NCBI RefSeq assembly: GCF_000002075.1 | Contig: NW_004797350.1 | Span: 1,483,107 to 1,547,106, forward strand | DNA from: Aplysia californica | Taxonomy: Eukaryota; Mollusca; Gastropoda; Aplysiida; Aplysiidae | Length of the DNA stretch: 64,000 nucleotides | Direction of reading: 5' to 3' | Shown: piece by piece, positions 23,234 to 35,200 of the stretch | Position numbering within the stretch: position 1 is the stretch's first letter | Layout: each line of letters starts with the position of its first letter | Program-made: the position numbers and the translations under genes | The notes under the pieces: model-generated | Database searches by the model: none | What the model was told of the DNA's origin: nothing | The model's input: the letters and a program-made list of their open reading frames with translations, nothing else

Positions 23234-24157
23234 CTAAATGTATTTTTGTTTTGATTTGAAAGGATTCTCATATCTAATATCATTTGTAGCTTTATGTTTA
23301 AGATGCTGATACACACCTGAGCATTGTTCAAAGTTTAATTTATCTTCAAGACTAATACTTGCTGCTTTTTCAAGAGTAATGTCAAGGAAAAAGTCATTTA
23401 CAAAATAAATTTGGTAGATATCACATATTTTCGATAAGAAGTGACCAGAAACATATTTGAAGCCACAAAACAAGAAAGGCAGCTGGTGATCAAGCAGTTT
23501 CAAAATAACAAAACCTGAACAAGACAACAAAGCCAAAAAAAATGTCCTTAAGCTGCCATACGGTGGATATTTCCTGTACGCTATTATCCCACCAGTAACA
23601 GCAGCCAAAATGTGAAATCCAAGAGCAATCTCAAACCCTATCTTTGAAATAAGCACCAAGCCGTAACTCAGTATGGAGATGGTCAAAATCACAAAAAAGC
23701 GAAGAGATGACCAGCCCCGCTGAAGATACAATCCCCATCCGAGAAGAAGGGCGAAAAACGGCAATGTACACCACTGATCCAGCACAGCCCAAATGACAGT
23801 CTGAGTTGTGATTCTCAGAAACTGAACCACACCATAAATGCTGGCCATTATGTTCAAACAATAAAACAACCTTGAATCGTTTCCTTTCAACATTCCTTGA
23901 GTAGTTGCTGTTTTAGTGAACCAACACCAGTAAAGACCGAGTCCTGTATATCCAAAGTTGATCAATGTGTTTAGAGGCATCACATTAGTAAATGGCAGCC
24001 ATGCTTCTTCTGCATAATGTTCCAGGCCAATTTCTAATTCAGCATTGTCGAAGATTCCAGTGTATGAAATGCCAACTAAGACAAAAAATATCACAGAAAC
24101 TGGAAAGAAACTGGAAAGCCACAGTTCCATTTCCCTTTGTTGAGTTGATATTGTCAT
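23234..24157 (-). CDS. TMEM187: transmembrane protein 187 (TMEM187)
   Basis: Intact 307-aa multipass membrane protein. It follows the human TMEM187 (261 aa) signature block by block: GIFDNAELEIGLEHYAE at residues 34-50, MPLNTLINFGYTGLGLYW (60-77), YGVVQFLRITTQ (108-119), VLDQWCTLPFFALLLGWG (125-142) with LYLQRGW, GFEIALGFHILAAV (174-187), and VILKLLDHQLP (217-227) followed by VSGHFLSKICD. About six to seven hydrophobic segments; the C-terminus is some 50 residues longer than human. I start at the ATG at 24157 because a strong acceptor (TTTTTGGGTTTACAG) abuts it, implying a spliced, noncoding 5' exon further upstream toward HCF-1. Biochemical function of TMEM187 is unknown. Its divergent neighbour is HCF-1, as in human Xq28. 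Confidence 0.9.
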   Translation of the reverse strand: MTISTQQREMELWLSSFFPVSVIFFVLVGISYTGIFDNAELEIGLEHYAEEAWLPFTNVMPLNTLINFGYTGLGLYWCWFTKTATTQGMLKGNDSRLFYCLNIMASIYGVVQFLRITTQTVIWAVLDQWCTLPFFALLLGWGLYLQRGWSSLRFFVILTISILSYGLVLISKIGFEIALGFHILAAVTGGIIAYRKYPPYGSLRTFFLALLSCSGFVILKLLDHQLPFLFCGFKYVSGHFLSKICDIYQIYFVNDFFLDITLEKAASISLEDKLNFEQCSGVYQHLKHKATNDIRYENPFKSKQKYI

Positions 24158-24634
24158 CTGTAAACCCAAAAAGAGACAGAATAAAGCATTAGAACCTTGT
24201 ATGGCAAATCACTACATCACAATGGAAATGTTTGTAATATGTCAGACACATTATCCTGATACTGATAAGGATAAAATGTCCTTCTACAAGTGAAGAGAAT
24301 ACATTTTCTTTTCCTTGTAGTACAGACCTATCATTGCTATCTAGTTTTAGAAATCAGAATAAGTAGGCTAAATATTTGTTACGAAATTTCAAAAATTCAT
24401 TCAGCTAGAAAATTTTCGGCTTTCTTAAAAATTTTTCACATCTGCTTTCATACTTGAGATCTCCGAGGGACATTATCATGGATATATTCAAGGTTACAAA
24501 ACAACTCTCATCCTTGAGGACAATTGGATTATTATTTAAAACCAGGTTATCTTGTTTTAGCTACTGTACTCAAGGAATCGAAGGGCAAAAACAAAAGGAA
24601 AAATAACATTGCCATTTACTTCACAGTACTCATT

Positions 24635-25615
24635 CAGACATGCAGGGAAGCATGGACCTTTTTTCCAAAGTCTGCGACAATTTCGGCCTTATTATCTCCA
24701 CAAAGAAGACAGAAGTACTGTACAAGCCAGCCCCATCGGCTGCTTACATAGAGCCCCAATTTACCATCTACACCAGAGAAGTTTGTCTACCTTGGCAGCA
24801 CCCTCTCTTGCTCGATCAATATCGATGAGGAAGTGACCTACAGAACAGCCAGAGCTAGTTCAGCCTTCAGCAGACTGAAAGACAAGGTCTGGGAGCAAAG
24901 AGGACTGAGCTTTAACACCAAGCTCAAAGTGTATATAGAGCAGGAGTTCTACCATCCCTGCTCTACACCTGCAAAACGAGGACAGTCTACAGCCGGCATG
25001 CCAAGCAGCTCAATGCCTTCCACATGAGATGCCTCAGGACCCTGCTTCATATCAAGTGGCAAGACATAGAGTCCCAGACATTGCAGTACTACAGCGGGCC
25101 GAGATGGAGAGCATATATACGCTATCCTACTGCGCTCTCAGCTCCGGTGGGCTGGCCACATTCACCGCATGGACAACTTTCGCCTCCCAAAGAGGTTACT
25201 CTATGGAGAACAGACCCTAGGCAAACATTCTCTCGCGGACAGAAAAAATGCTTCAAAGATGCCCTGAAAGCATCCCTGAAAATTTCTGACATTCCCCATA
25301 CCACCTGGGAAGAAGCTGCTCACGATCGCACAGTTAATTGGCGCTCCTTAGTAAGATCGGGAGTCGCCAAGTTCGAAGAAAGACACATCAGAAAAAAGAA
25401 TTGAGACGGCAGCTGAGAAAAGACCGAGAGAACTCTACCTTCCAGCCTAGTTCAGCCCCAAACATCCCCTGCCCCCCCCTGCAATAAACATAAAATTTCC
25501 GAGCGAAGATCCGACTGATCAGCCATCTCCGCACACACCCCACCCCTCCAGCGATGTGAAGTCAGGGTCATCTTCACCAGCGAAGGACGAACATCATCAT
25601 CATCAATTGCTTAGT
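24635..25615 (+). mobile_element. 5'-truncated LINE (non-LTR retrotransposon), 3' end
   Basis: Pieces of a reverse transcriptase C-terminus in several frames: FGLIISTKKTEVLYKPAPS (from about 24685), then YLGSTLS and DEEVTYRTARASSAFSRLK (about 24790-24880), CLRTLLHIKWQD (about 25030), LYGEQTLGKHS, GQKKCFKDALKASLK (about 25235-25280), WEEAAHDRTVNWRSLV. After about 25480 a frame reads VRVIFTSEGRTSSSS and the copy ends in a CATCATCATCA tail, usual for these LINEs. Frameshifts separate the pieces, so it is a dead, truncated copy. It sits between TMEM187 and HCF-1. Clade not assigned. Confidence 0.8.
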
Positions 25616-25754
25616 ACTTAATTTCCCCCTGTTGTAGAAAAAAAGATCTGACGGATTACAGCAGGGGCAAGTCCCCTTGTTTTAACCCATCATGATGTTT
25701 CGCAGTTAAGTTTGACATTGAGTGCAAGAGTGAGTGAAAGTTAAAATTTACCAA

Positions 25755-25757
<3 letters not shown>

Positions 25758-25823
<66 letters not shown>
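25758..25823. repeat. AT microsatellite
   Basis: Near-perfect (AT)n of about 65 bases in the TMEM187/HCF-1 intergenic region. 25824-26815 otherwise shows no element or exon that I can support. Confidence 0.95.
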
Positions 25824-25831
<8 letters not shown>

Positions 25832-26815
25832 CAGCTTTTCAAGTCATTTCTTTATGTAGGCCTCAAGTGATCGCTGTCTTCTTTATCTTTAGACCTACTT
25901 AGCCTTAGATACCACTGATACAGGTAGGTAGTGCAGTAGGCTACACTCAGTAGCAATAATTTCTCAATTTCTAGCCCATTTGGTCTAGAAATCCATATAA
26001 AATATAATAATTATGTGGCCAAAGAATTTAAATTAATGGTTTCCCATATCAGTCATTCGAAGCATGTGTTTGTTATCCTTTGTCCATGGGATTATTCTGC
26101 CACCACATAAAGGTCTATAGAGGCTACAAATTAGTACAAAGCTACAATACTCGTATTAAACCATTATACTTATAGTACATGTAGCATACGTCTATTATAG
26201 TTATAGTATAGCATTTTTTTTACTGAAGTTATACACATTGGACTGCGGCCTACTTCAGTGCACAGCTTGCTATAATATATAGTCATAGTTAGAGATAGTC
26301 ATACTAGATTTAGGCCTACATTTTAACTGAACATATTTGAATCCCGGCATCTGTAGGCCTACTGAGCACAAGACCATAGATATATACAGATCTCTATATA
26401 TATATATAAGATGACAAAATATAACCCACCATGAATGTAGAAACATTAAAGGGGCCGGTAAAGAAAGTAAGCTCTGCTGTCACACACAATCACAGACAAC
26501 TTGGGAGCAAACGCGTCTGTTCGCATGGGGCAGGTAACGCCTTTTTGTTTGGGCTTGCAACAACCTTTGACCTATGAACTCTGAAGTGTTTTTTAGCGAT
26601 TTCTTATAAACACTTTTTTTTTTCTCTGTTTTGCCCTTTCAAGTTTTCCTTTTGATTTTTAAGAAATTCAAACTAAAGGAAAATGATATTTTGATTTTTA
26701 CTTCATTTTACTTCTAAAAACACAACTAATTCGTTATAATAAATTATGCTAAATAGTCACATGATATGTAAATGATGTTTTCACATACGGGCATTTCAAA
26801 CCTACATTTTGTGCT

Positions 26816-26841
26816 TTCAATATGGCGGCTCCCATATTGAA
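26816..26841 (+). promoter_or_regulatory. palindrome and YY1-like motif over the HCF-1 start codon
   Basis: TTCAATATGG (26816-26825) and CCATATTGAA (26832-26841) are perfect 10-bp inverted repeats with a CGGCTC loop; the ATG at 26822 lies in the left arm. AATATGGCGGC matches the YY1 motif AAnATGGCGGC, which in many TATA-less genes overlaps the start codon. Two more AAAATGGCGGC copies lie at 27022-27032 and 27241-27251 in intron 1. Confidence 0.55.
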
Positions 26842-26981
26842 ATGGAAGCGGGTAACAAATACTTCAGGACCATGTCCAAGACCGCGCCATGGACATCGTG
26901 CAGTGGCCATAAAGGATCTAATGATTGTATTTGGTGGTGGAAATGAAGGAATAGTGGATGAATTGCACGTATACAACACTT
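26822..26981 (+). CDS. HCFC1: HCF-1 exon 1: start of Kelch domain
   Basis: [17 protein letters not shown], then [20 protein letters not shown] and [14 protein letters not shown]. Human HCF-1 has the same [12 protein letters not shown] and [14 protein letters not shown] words. Start is fixed by the ATG at 26822, giving an N-terminus about 11 residues shorter than human. Ends in phase 1; intron 1 runs to 28880. Confidence 0.93.
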
Positions 26982-29187
26982 GTAAGTAACTGTTTGTTTC
27001 ATGTGTACTGCTCCATTATCAAAAATGGCGGCGTTTGTGTTGTTTCGATTGCGATTTCAGCTTTCGAGAAATAAGAACGATTGAAACGTCTTATAAAAAC
27101 AGTCAAATTAATTTCCTGCATTGTGATATCATTTTGAACATTTGTGTGTGTTTTTTCTAGTCCATAATTTGTTTTAGATCTGAATGTTTTCGAAAAAGCG
27201 GCAGTTGCCAATGAACTGCGTCGGGAGCTTGGGAAGATTCAAAATGGCGGCGCCCTACTATTATTATGAGCCCAAAAATCTAATGGTTTCCGCTTGTTGT
27301 GCAGAAATGATATTTGGAATCTACTTGGATACAACTAGCCGTGCAGATAAGTTTCTTAAAGTGTCTTTTAATGTTTATGTAATCATTTCAGGCTTTGTAA
27401 ATCGATGCCAAATTTGCGAATCGAAAGGAAGAAATTCAAGATGTCCGCTTGCTGCTTTACTTCACTTGTTGAATCTCGCGGGCCCGAGAATGACCGTGGT
27501 TTCTGTTATTTTTTTCTTTACGCTGTGTTGGACGGTTGAAATTGTGACGCATGCCTTTTTATTCACTTGTCTTAGACTAACGTTTCGTTGCAAATTTTTT
27601 GGGTTGTCTTCTTTGGCTGTACTGTGTTCTCAGTTTGATCTATTTATGATGCTGTCGGAATTGGACAAAAAGCGCCATCTGTATTTCAGCTGATGGTCCT
27701 TGATGTGACCAAGGGAGACGACCTTTTGTGTGTTTTCTTGTTTCCTGTGTAAAAGAGGCGGTTCCAACAAAATTGGAGATTCCGATTCCCACCGGCCTTT
27801 TAAAATAATTAAATTTTTATAAAAATAGTGTCCCATCGACCGACAAGTATATAAAAAATATGGAGGGGGGTGCTAGTTTTATTAAATGTGTGCTTGTTTG
27901 TAATTGTTGTGCCATGGATGGCTTTTGAAACAGTCATACTGTTATTGTATGTCATTCAGTTATAATATTAATACACCATCTCATCTTATTATATTATAGT
28001 TATAGTCATGTCATAGTCTATAGTAGTTTGTGCTGACTGCTGTACTCCACTCCCTTACAGGCCAGTTTTGCTATGGATTATCATGTCTAGTTTGGAGGGT
28101 TTGGATATTAGAATTTTGGGTAAGATTGAAGAATACCGGACCAGCGGACTGACTTTGCCTATGTCTCAACCTTAGGAATTCATAATTTCCCCGTTTTTAA
28201 TATCTCTCAATGGAGAATCTCGGACCGGTAGATCTATTCATTAAATTTTGTCAGGGGGGAGACCCCCCTGAACCCACCCGCCCCACTTTCTCGGGCAATA
28301 ATGTACGAGTGGTCCGGTATTCTTCAATCTTCCCGAATTTTGAAAGGTTTTAAAAGTTACACGGGGGGGGGGGGGGGGTAACTTCAAAGCGCCGCTAAGA
28401 AATAGCCTCTATTGAATTGTGGTGTCATGGGAAATTACGATATTAAGCCTATGATTATGTTGGAAGATGCTTAAACTTGAGAAACGCAGTTGCGAGCGCC
28501 GTAAAACCTCTACTAAAACTAACTAAACTTGAGAACAGGCAGACCAACTTAGTAACACCCATAAATCTATCTTTTCAGAAAGTACAATAATAATAAAATA
28601 ATTTCATTTACATTCCACATAGCCGTGCTTTATAGCTTGCTCTCTTTGCCTTTTCAACTTGTTTTGCATTCAGCAATGGAAATAACTCTTATTCAAAAAG
28701 GATCTCTAAGTTTTTTTAGGTGCCATGTCTTTATTGCTGTAGATGGAATTACAAGTTCAGTGCAATGGATATAAACTTATATATTTTTGTCATGAAATTG
28801 TATTGCTCACTCATGGGTTACTCTTCATAATCAGAGGAAAAAGTATTTAATGACACAGTCTTTTTCTATTACACTTACAGCTGCCAATCAGTGGTTTGTA
28901 CCGGCGGTGAGAGGAGACATCCCGCCAGGCTGTGCTGCTTACGGCTTCATCTGCGATGGTACCAGAATTCTTGTGTTCGGTGGAATGGTGGAGTATGGAA
29001 AGTACTCGAATGAACTGTATGAGCTTCAGGCGTCCAGATGGGAATGGAAACGACTCAAACCCAAAGCACCGAAAAGTGGTCCTCCTCCCTGTCCTCGGCT
29101 TGGTATGATAACTTGTGGCTGGTTTTTTTGGGGGGGGGGGGGTTGTGGGTTTTTTTTGTCTGTAGGGTACGAGCTTTCCCGCTCACC

Positions 29188-29272
<85 letters not shown>

Positions 29273-32200
29273 GTAGCTAAAGATGCATACTTACTTTATG
29301 TTTGTGTGGTATAAAGATGCTTTATGTTTGTTGTTACAATGGGACAAAATGCATGTGGCTTGGGGGGTGGCAAAGAACTACAAAGCTATGACATGTTTTC
29401 TTTCTTTCCAAACCTTGTTGTAAAGAGAACTGACTAGCAAAAAATAGTCTGGTAGAGAGTTTATATTGAAAGTATCAACTTGCAGCGCCAGATAGCTGGT
29501 GTCATGAAAATTGCTGAGTGTTGTAATACTAGGTGGAAGATAATGAGAACAACTCGGCTCATGCATGCCCATGGGCATTTATATTGCACAGAGGGCAATT
29601 ATTCACTGGTTATATCGGGCATTGTTTATATTGTGTGTGCCAACTGATTTTTTGTGTGATTTGTCTCTATTTGCTTCATTTGCTCTTCCTCAGGTCACAG
29701 TTTCACCCTCTTGGGGAACAAAGGATATTTGTTTGGAGGCCTTGCCAATGACAGTGAAGATCCAAAAAACAATATTCCCAGGTGAGGGATTGACCTTAAT
29801 TCCAAATTTTATGGCACTTTTGCCCAAAGTGGTTTAATTGGCATCTTTGGATTTTTTCCCTCTACTTTTGCACTTCTCTCATTGTGTGAAGTACATTATA
29901 CCTCTGTAGTGTTAGTGATGAACATCTTATATAAGGCTTGTCTGGTATTTTTCAGTTTCTTACACGTTGATGATAATTCCCCATGTGTATATCTCCCCAT
30001 AGGTACCTGAATGACCTCTACACCCTAGAACTTCGACCCTTGTCAAACCAGCTGTCATGGGATCTCCCCTCTATTGTGGGCGTGCCCCCGCCTCCCCGTG
30101 AGTCACATTCAGCCGCTTCATACGCAGAGAAAGATGGCAGGAGGCCACGTCTCTTCATTTACGGTGGTATGAGCGGCTGCAGATTGGGTGATCTTTGGAT
30201 GCTTGATGTTGGTGAGTATTTGTTATGAGGTTGTTTATGTCTTTACCACTAAAGTTTTATCTCTACTGCATATTCATAGTCATTTTTTTTTAATCAAAAG
30301 AGTGCTGTTGTAGAATTATCTGACAAAAAATGGTCTACTCTTTGTGTGTCCCATTGGTGTGTATGTCATGAGAGATGTCTTTTCTCCTGGTTCGACTCTC
30401 TTCTCTCCACACTCAACCGAACCATTTCAGTATCTATTTTCACATTTTCAAAACATTTATTCTTCTCGTGCATAAAGTATTGACAACTTTTTTCCCCCCT
30501 TGACTTACTATTTCAGAATGCATGGCATGGGTACAGCCTACTATTTCAGGCATGCCTCCACTGCCTAGAAGTCTGCACTCAGCTACAGTGATTGGCAACC
30601 GTATGTTTGTGTTTGGAGGATGGGTGCCACTGGTCATGGATGATGTCAAGGTGGCCACACACGAGAAAGAGTGGAAGTGCACAAACACACTGGCTTCACT
30701 GAATCTGGGTATGGGTTCTGTCCGTTTTTCTCTCTATTTCTTGGGGGGGGGGGGGGGGGGGTAACTTCAAAGCGCCGCTAAGAAATAGCCTCTATTGAAT
30801 TGTGGTGTCATGGGAAATTACGATATTAAGCCTATGATTATGTTGGAAGATGCTTAAACTTGAGAAACGCAGTTGCGAGCGCCGTAAAACCTCTACTAAA
30901 ACTAACTAAACTTGAGAACAGGCAGACCAACTTAGTAACACCCATAAATCTATCTTTTCAGAAAGTACAATAATAATAAAATAATTTCATTTACATTCCA
31001 CATAGCCGTGCTTTATAGCTTGCTCTCTTTGCCTTTTCAACTTGTTTTGCATTCAGCAATGGAAATAACTCTTATTCAAAAAGGATCTCTAAGTTTTTTT
31101 AGGTGCCATGTCTTTATTGCTGTAGATGGAATTACAAGTTCAGTGCAATGGATATAAACTTATATATTTTTGTCATGAAATTGTATTGCTCACTCATGGG
31201 TTACTCTTCATAATCAGAGGAAAAAGTATTTAATGACACAGTCTTTTTCTATTACACTTACAGCTGCCAATCAGTGGTTTGTACCGGCGGTGAGAGGAGA
31301 CATCCCGCCAGGCTGTGCTGCTTACGGCTTCATCTGCGATGGTACCAGAATTCTTGTGTTCGGTGGAATGGTGGAGTATGGAAAGTACTCGAATGAACTG
31401 TATGAGCTTCAGGCGTCCAGATGGGAATGGAAACGACTCAAACCCAAAGCACCGAAAAGTGGTCCTCCTCCCTGTCCTCGNNNNNNNNNNNNNNNNNNNN
31501 NNNNNNNNNNNNNNNNNNNNNNNNNNNNNNNNNNNNNNNNNNNNNNNNNNNNNNNNNNNNNNNNNNNNNNNNNNNNNNNNTGTTGGTAATGGGTTGTTTG
31601 TAAATATTAAATAGCCATCCTATACTTTAATTGAATTTTCACATGTTTAATGTAAATTATGGAAAAATTGTTCATCTTCCGTTTGTTTGTTATTACAGAA
31701 ACAATGACATGGGAACCTCTCATTTACTCAACTCTTGGTACTTTCTTCTTTAGTGCTTCCAAAATTTCCCCTTGGAATTGGTACCTTTACCATTTTTCCA
31801 GGTTTTAGAAGTCTCTACTTTGCTGTTTATCTTGAGAATTTATGCCTGAAGTCATGTTACCTGTTTTGCCACATTTTCAAAGTTTCAGATTAGTATCCAA
31901 TTGTTAAGTTTTGTCTTAGTTTCACCTTTGAAATGTTGGTAATGGGTTGTTTGTAAATATTAAATAGCCATCCTATACTTTAATTGAATTTTCACATGTT
32001 TAATGTAAATTATGGAAAAATTGTTCATCTTCCGTTTGTTTGTTATTACAGAAACAATGACATGGGAACCTCTCATTTACTCAACTCTTGGTACTTTCTT
32101 CTTTAGTGCTTCCAAAATTTCCCCTTGGAATTGGTACCTTTACCATTTTTCCAGGTTTTAGAAGTCTCTACTTTGCTGTTTATCTTGAGAATTTATGCCT

Positions 32201-35200
32201 GAAGTCATGTTACCTGTTTTGCCACATTTTCAAAGTTTCAGATTAGTATCCAATTGTTAAGTTTTGTCTTAGTTTCACCTTTGAAATGTTGGTAATGGGT
32301 TGTTTGTAAATATTAAATAGCCATCCTATACTTTAATTGAATTTTCACATGTTTAATGTAAATTATGGAAAAATTGTTCATCTTCCGTTTGTTTGTTATT
32401 ACAGAAACAATGACATGGGAACCTCTCATTTACTCAACTCTTGGTACTTTCTTCTTTAGTGCTTCCAAAATTTCCCCTTGGAATTGGTACCTTTACCATT
32501 TTTCCAGGTTTTAGAAGTCTCTACTTTGCTGTTTATCTTGAGAATTTATGCCTGAAGTCATGTTACCTGTTTTGTCACATTTTCAAAGTTTCAGATTAGT
32601 ATCCAATTGTTGGTAATGGGTTGTTTGTAAATATTAAATAGCCATCCTATACTTTAATTGAATTTTCACATGTTTAACGTAAATTATGGAAAAATTGTTC
32701 ATCTTCCGTTTGTTTTTTATTACAGAAACAATGACATGGGAACCTTTGGCCATGGAAGTTTTTGAGGATGCTTTGCCCAGAGCTAGAGCAGGCCACTGTG
32801 CTGTGGCTATCAACACCCGTCTCTACATTTGGAGTGGTCGAGATGGCTACAGGAAAGCTTGGAATAACCAGGTTTGACTTTTTGTCTTTATGGTCTACCT
32901 AAGTTTCATATGAGGACACCGGTTTTAGTTTTGTTTCAAACAATGATTGATTAAAAACATAGGTTGTTCACTTAAATCTGTAAGTTCCTTGTCCTGTGCC
33001 AGCCCCATCTGTCCATGATGTTCACTATTGCAGAAATGAGATGTGTGCAGAGTATGATAGATCCAGCACCTTTTTCTGCTTTCAGTGTGTCTATGCACAT
33101 GTCTATACTTTTTTGATAGACTTATGATTGAAGTCATCGGGCATGCAATTGCTTTATATTTATGGTATTGCCTGAAAGTGTAAACAAGAAAAATGTTTTT
33201 CGTGGTAATTCCTAACACCTTGTTTCACTGCTTTTTATTTATACAAATTCATTTTATCTTTGTCAAAACAGGTTTGCTTCAAGGATCTCTGGTTCCTTGA
33301 GACAGGTGAGTTTTTCATTGGAAGTAAATATATGATTGAAATTTGTGTTTAAAAAAGGATTCTGAATGTAATAAGTGGAAATAATTTCGTCTAGTCATTT
33401 GATGTGAATGACTTTATTGTTAGTTCTGTATGTATTTGGTTGAAACAGTTGTATGGAAGTTAGTATTATATTAGAGGATTGGGAGAAATAATTGTTTCTT
33501 TTTTCAGTGGCATGAGAGAGAACAAAACATATTCATGAAAGTCTTCTGTAAATTTGTATCACTTAGAGTGTCAAATGAGGGTCCGACCAGAAAGAGATAG
33601 GCTTGTTTCTTATGGCTTTTGTTTATTGAAAGCCCGCAATTGTTTACTGAGTGAGCCAGTTGCTAAGTTAAAGCTGAGGTTTACTGGGTTTTTTATTCTT
33701 TTGGATTTCTTTTTAGTTCTCGCAGAATAACACCCATGTATGTACACACACAAATGATTCCTCTCATGACCTCCCCCTCCTCTTTCTTCACCTTGTCAAC
33801 AGAAAAGCCACCAGCCCCTTCCAGGGTCCAGCTGGTGCGCGCCAGCACAAACACACTGGAGGTGTCATGGGGCTCGGTGCCCACTGCGGACGCCTACCTG
33901 CTCCAGCTGCAGAAGTACGACCTGCCCCCGTCCACCTCAGCGGCCACCAGCACCACCTCGGCTGCTGCCACCACCCCCGCCATCACGGCTGCCCCGGCCA
34001 CCCCCACCACACCCACCCCCGCCCCCGTCACTCCTACAGCAGCCGTCACACAGACCAGGCCCCAGTTCCAAGTGACTGGACAGCCTGGCATTGTCCGCAC
34101 ACCCACGGCCGGTATGTGCTGTCATTTTTTTAAACGTTCATTTTGTGTGTGTGTGGTTTTATGGGGGGGTTTTTCCTGTCATCGTCTTCATGTCAATTTT
34201 CATCTACAGTTGTAAGATATGAAGTTCTTACACTAAAAGTTGCATAGCTGCCAACCAGTGGGTAAAAAATGTATTAATACATTTATGAGGGTCTGAGTGT
34301 GTAAGTACGTTTTTGTGGAGGAAACTACATATTTTGTTTCCAGTATTGCTCCTCACTGACTTTTCAATGCTGACAAAAAATTATAGCTTTCAAAACAGGA
34401 TTTGTGAATGCCCACGGTCGGTTGGAGAGATCCGTTGCTGCAGGTGCATTTTGAATAGCTTTAATTTATTAAATGCAGAAAAGTGTGTGTAAAGTCGGGG
34501 GGGGGGGGAGATTACTTGTCTAATGCCCACCATCTTGACTCGTGATATAGGTGGGGTGTGGGGATTGTTTAAGAAAGTTGGGAGCTATGAAGTTGTGACT
34601 AAAGAATTTTAACTCAGTAGAGGTCTTGTGTTCTTCAAATGTGTGATTGTGTATATTGTGTTACTTGCTGTGTCTTTCTTTCTTTCTTTTTAAAAATGAA
34701 ATATTTATTTCCATTACCTCACAGCAAGTTTTTCTGAAAAAAATGTACACTTACTACTGAGTGATGTTCTATTCACATAGCACTTACTTCATGTAAACTT
34801 ACTCCTTTTTGTTTGAATCTGGCTGTCTCATAATGAACTTGCTGTGTCTAGATCACCCATTACCACTAGCATATATATTTTTACGTAGATTTTTCTTTTC
34901 TTTTATTGACTGCACTCCAGATCTGTAGTTGGAGCTGTTTTGTAATTTGTTTGTGTGACGCTGGAGTAGTACTTTGTGTACACTCATGTGGACACTGAAT
35001 ATTTAATTTCCCTTTTTTAAAACTTTTATTACATCCCCTAATTCTTATAATTTACTGCTGTTGGTTTATGGAATGAGTCCTTCAAAGGTTAAAACTGCTA
35101 TAGGGAAGCTTGCCGTCAAGAATTAAGTATTCAGACTTTACATAATTCACCATTTTGATCATTTAGTAAGTGTGCGCCTGTGATTGGATGAGAATTACTG

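Noticed and set aside
23234-24157. Alkaline ceramidase or other multipass enzyme
   Set aside because: The membrane profile first suggested ACER, but the EHYAE, VLDQWxTLP, KLxDHQL and GHFxSKxCD motifs are those of TMEM187.
27184-27693. 169-codon frame in HCF-1 intron 1
   Set aside because: No recognisable domain, no conserved motif, T-rich composition; likely chance.
31264-31480. Genuine duplication of a Kelch blade
   Set aside because: Identical copy including intron, out of order, ending at an N gap; better explained by assembly.
28379-31480. CRISPR or other direct-repeat array
   Set aside because: Eukaryotic intronic DNA; repeats are large duplications, not spaced short repeats.
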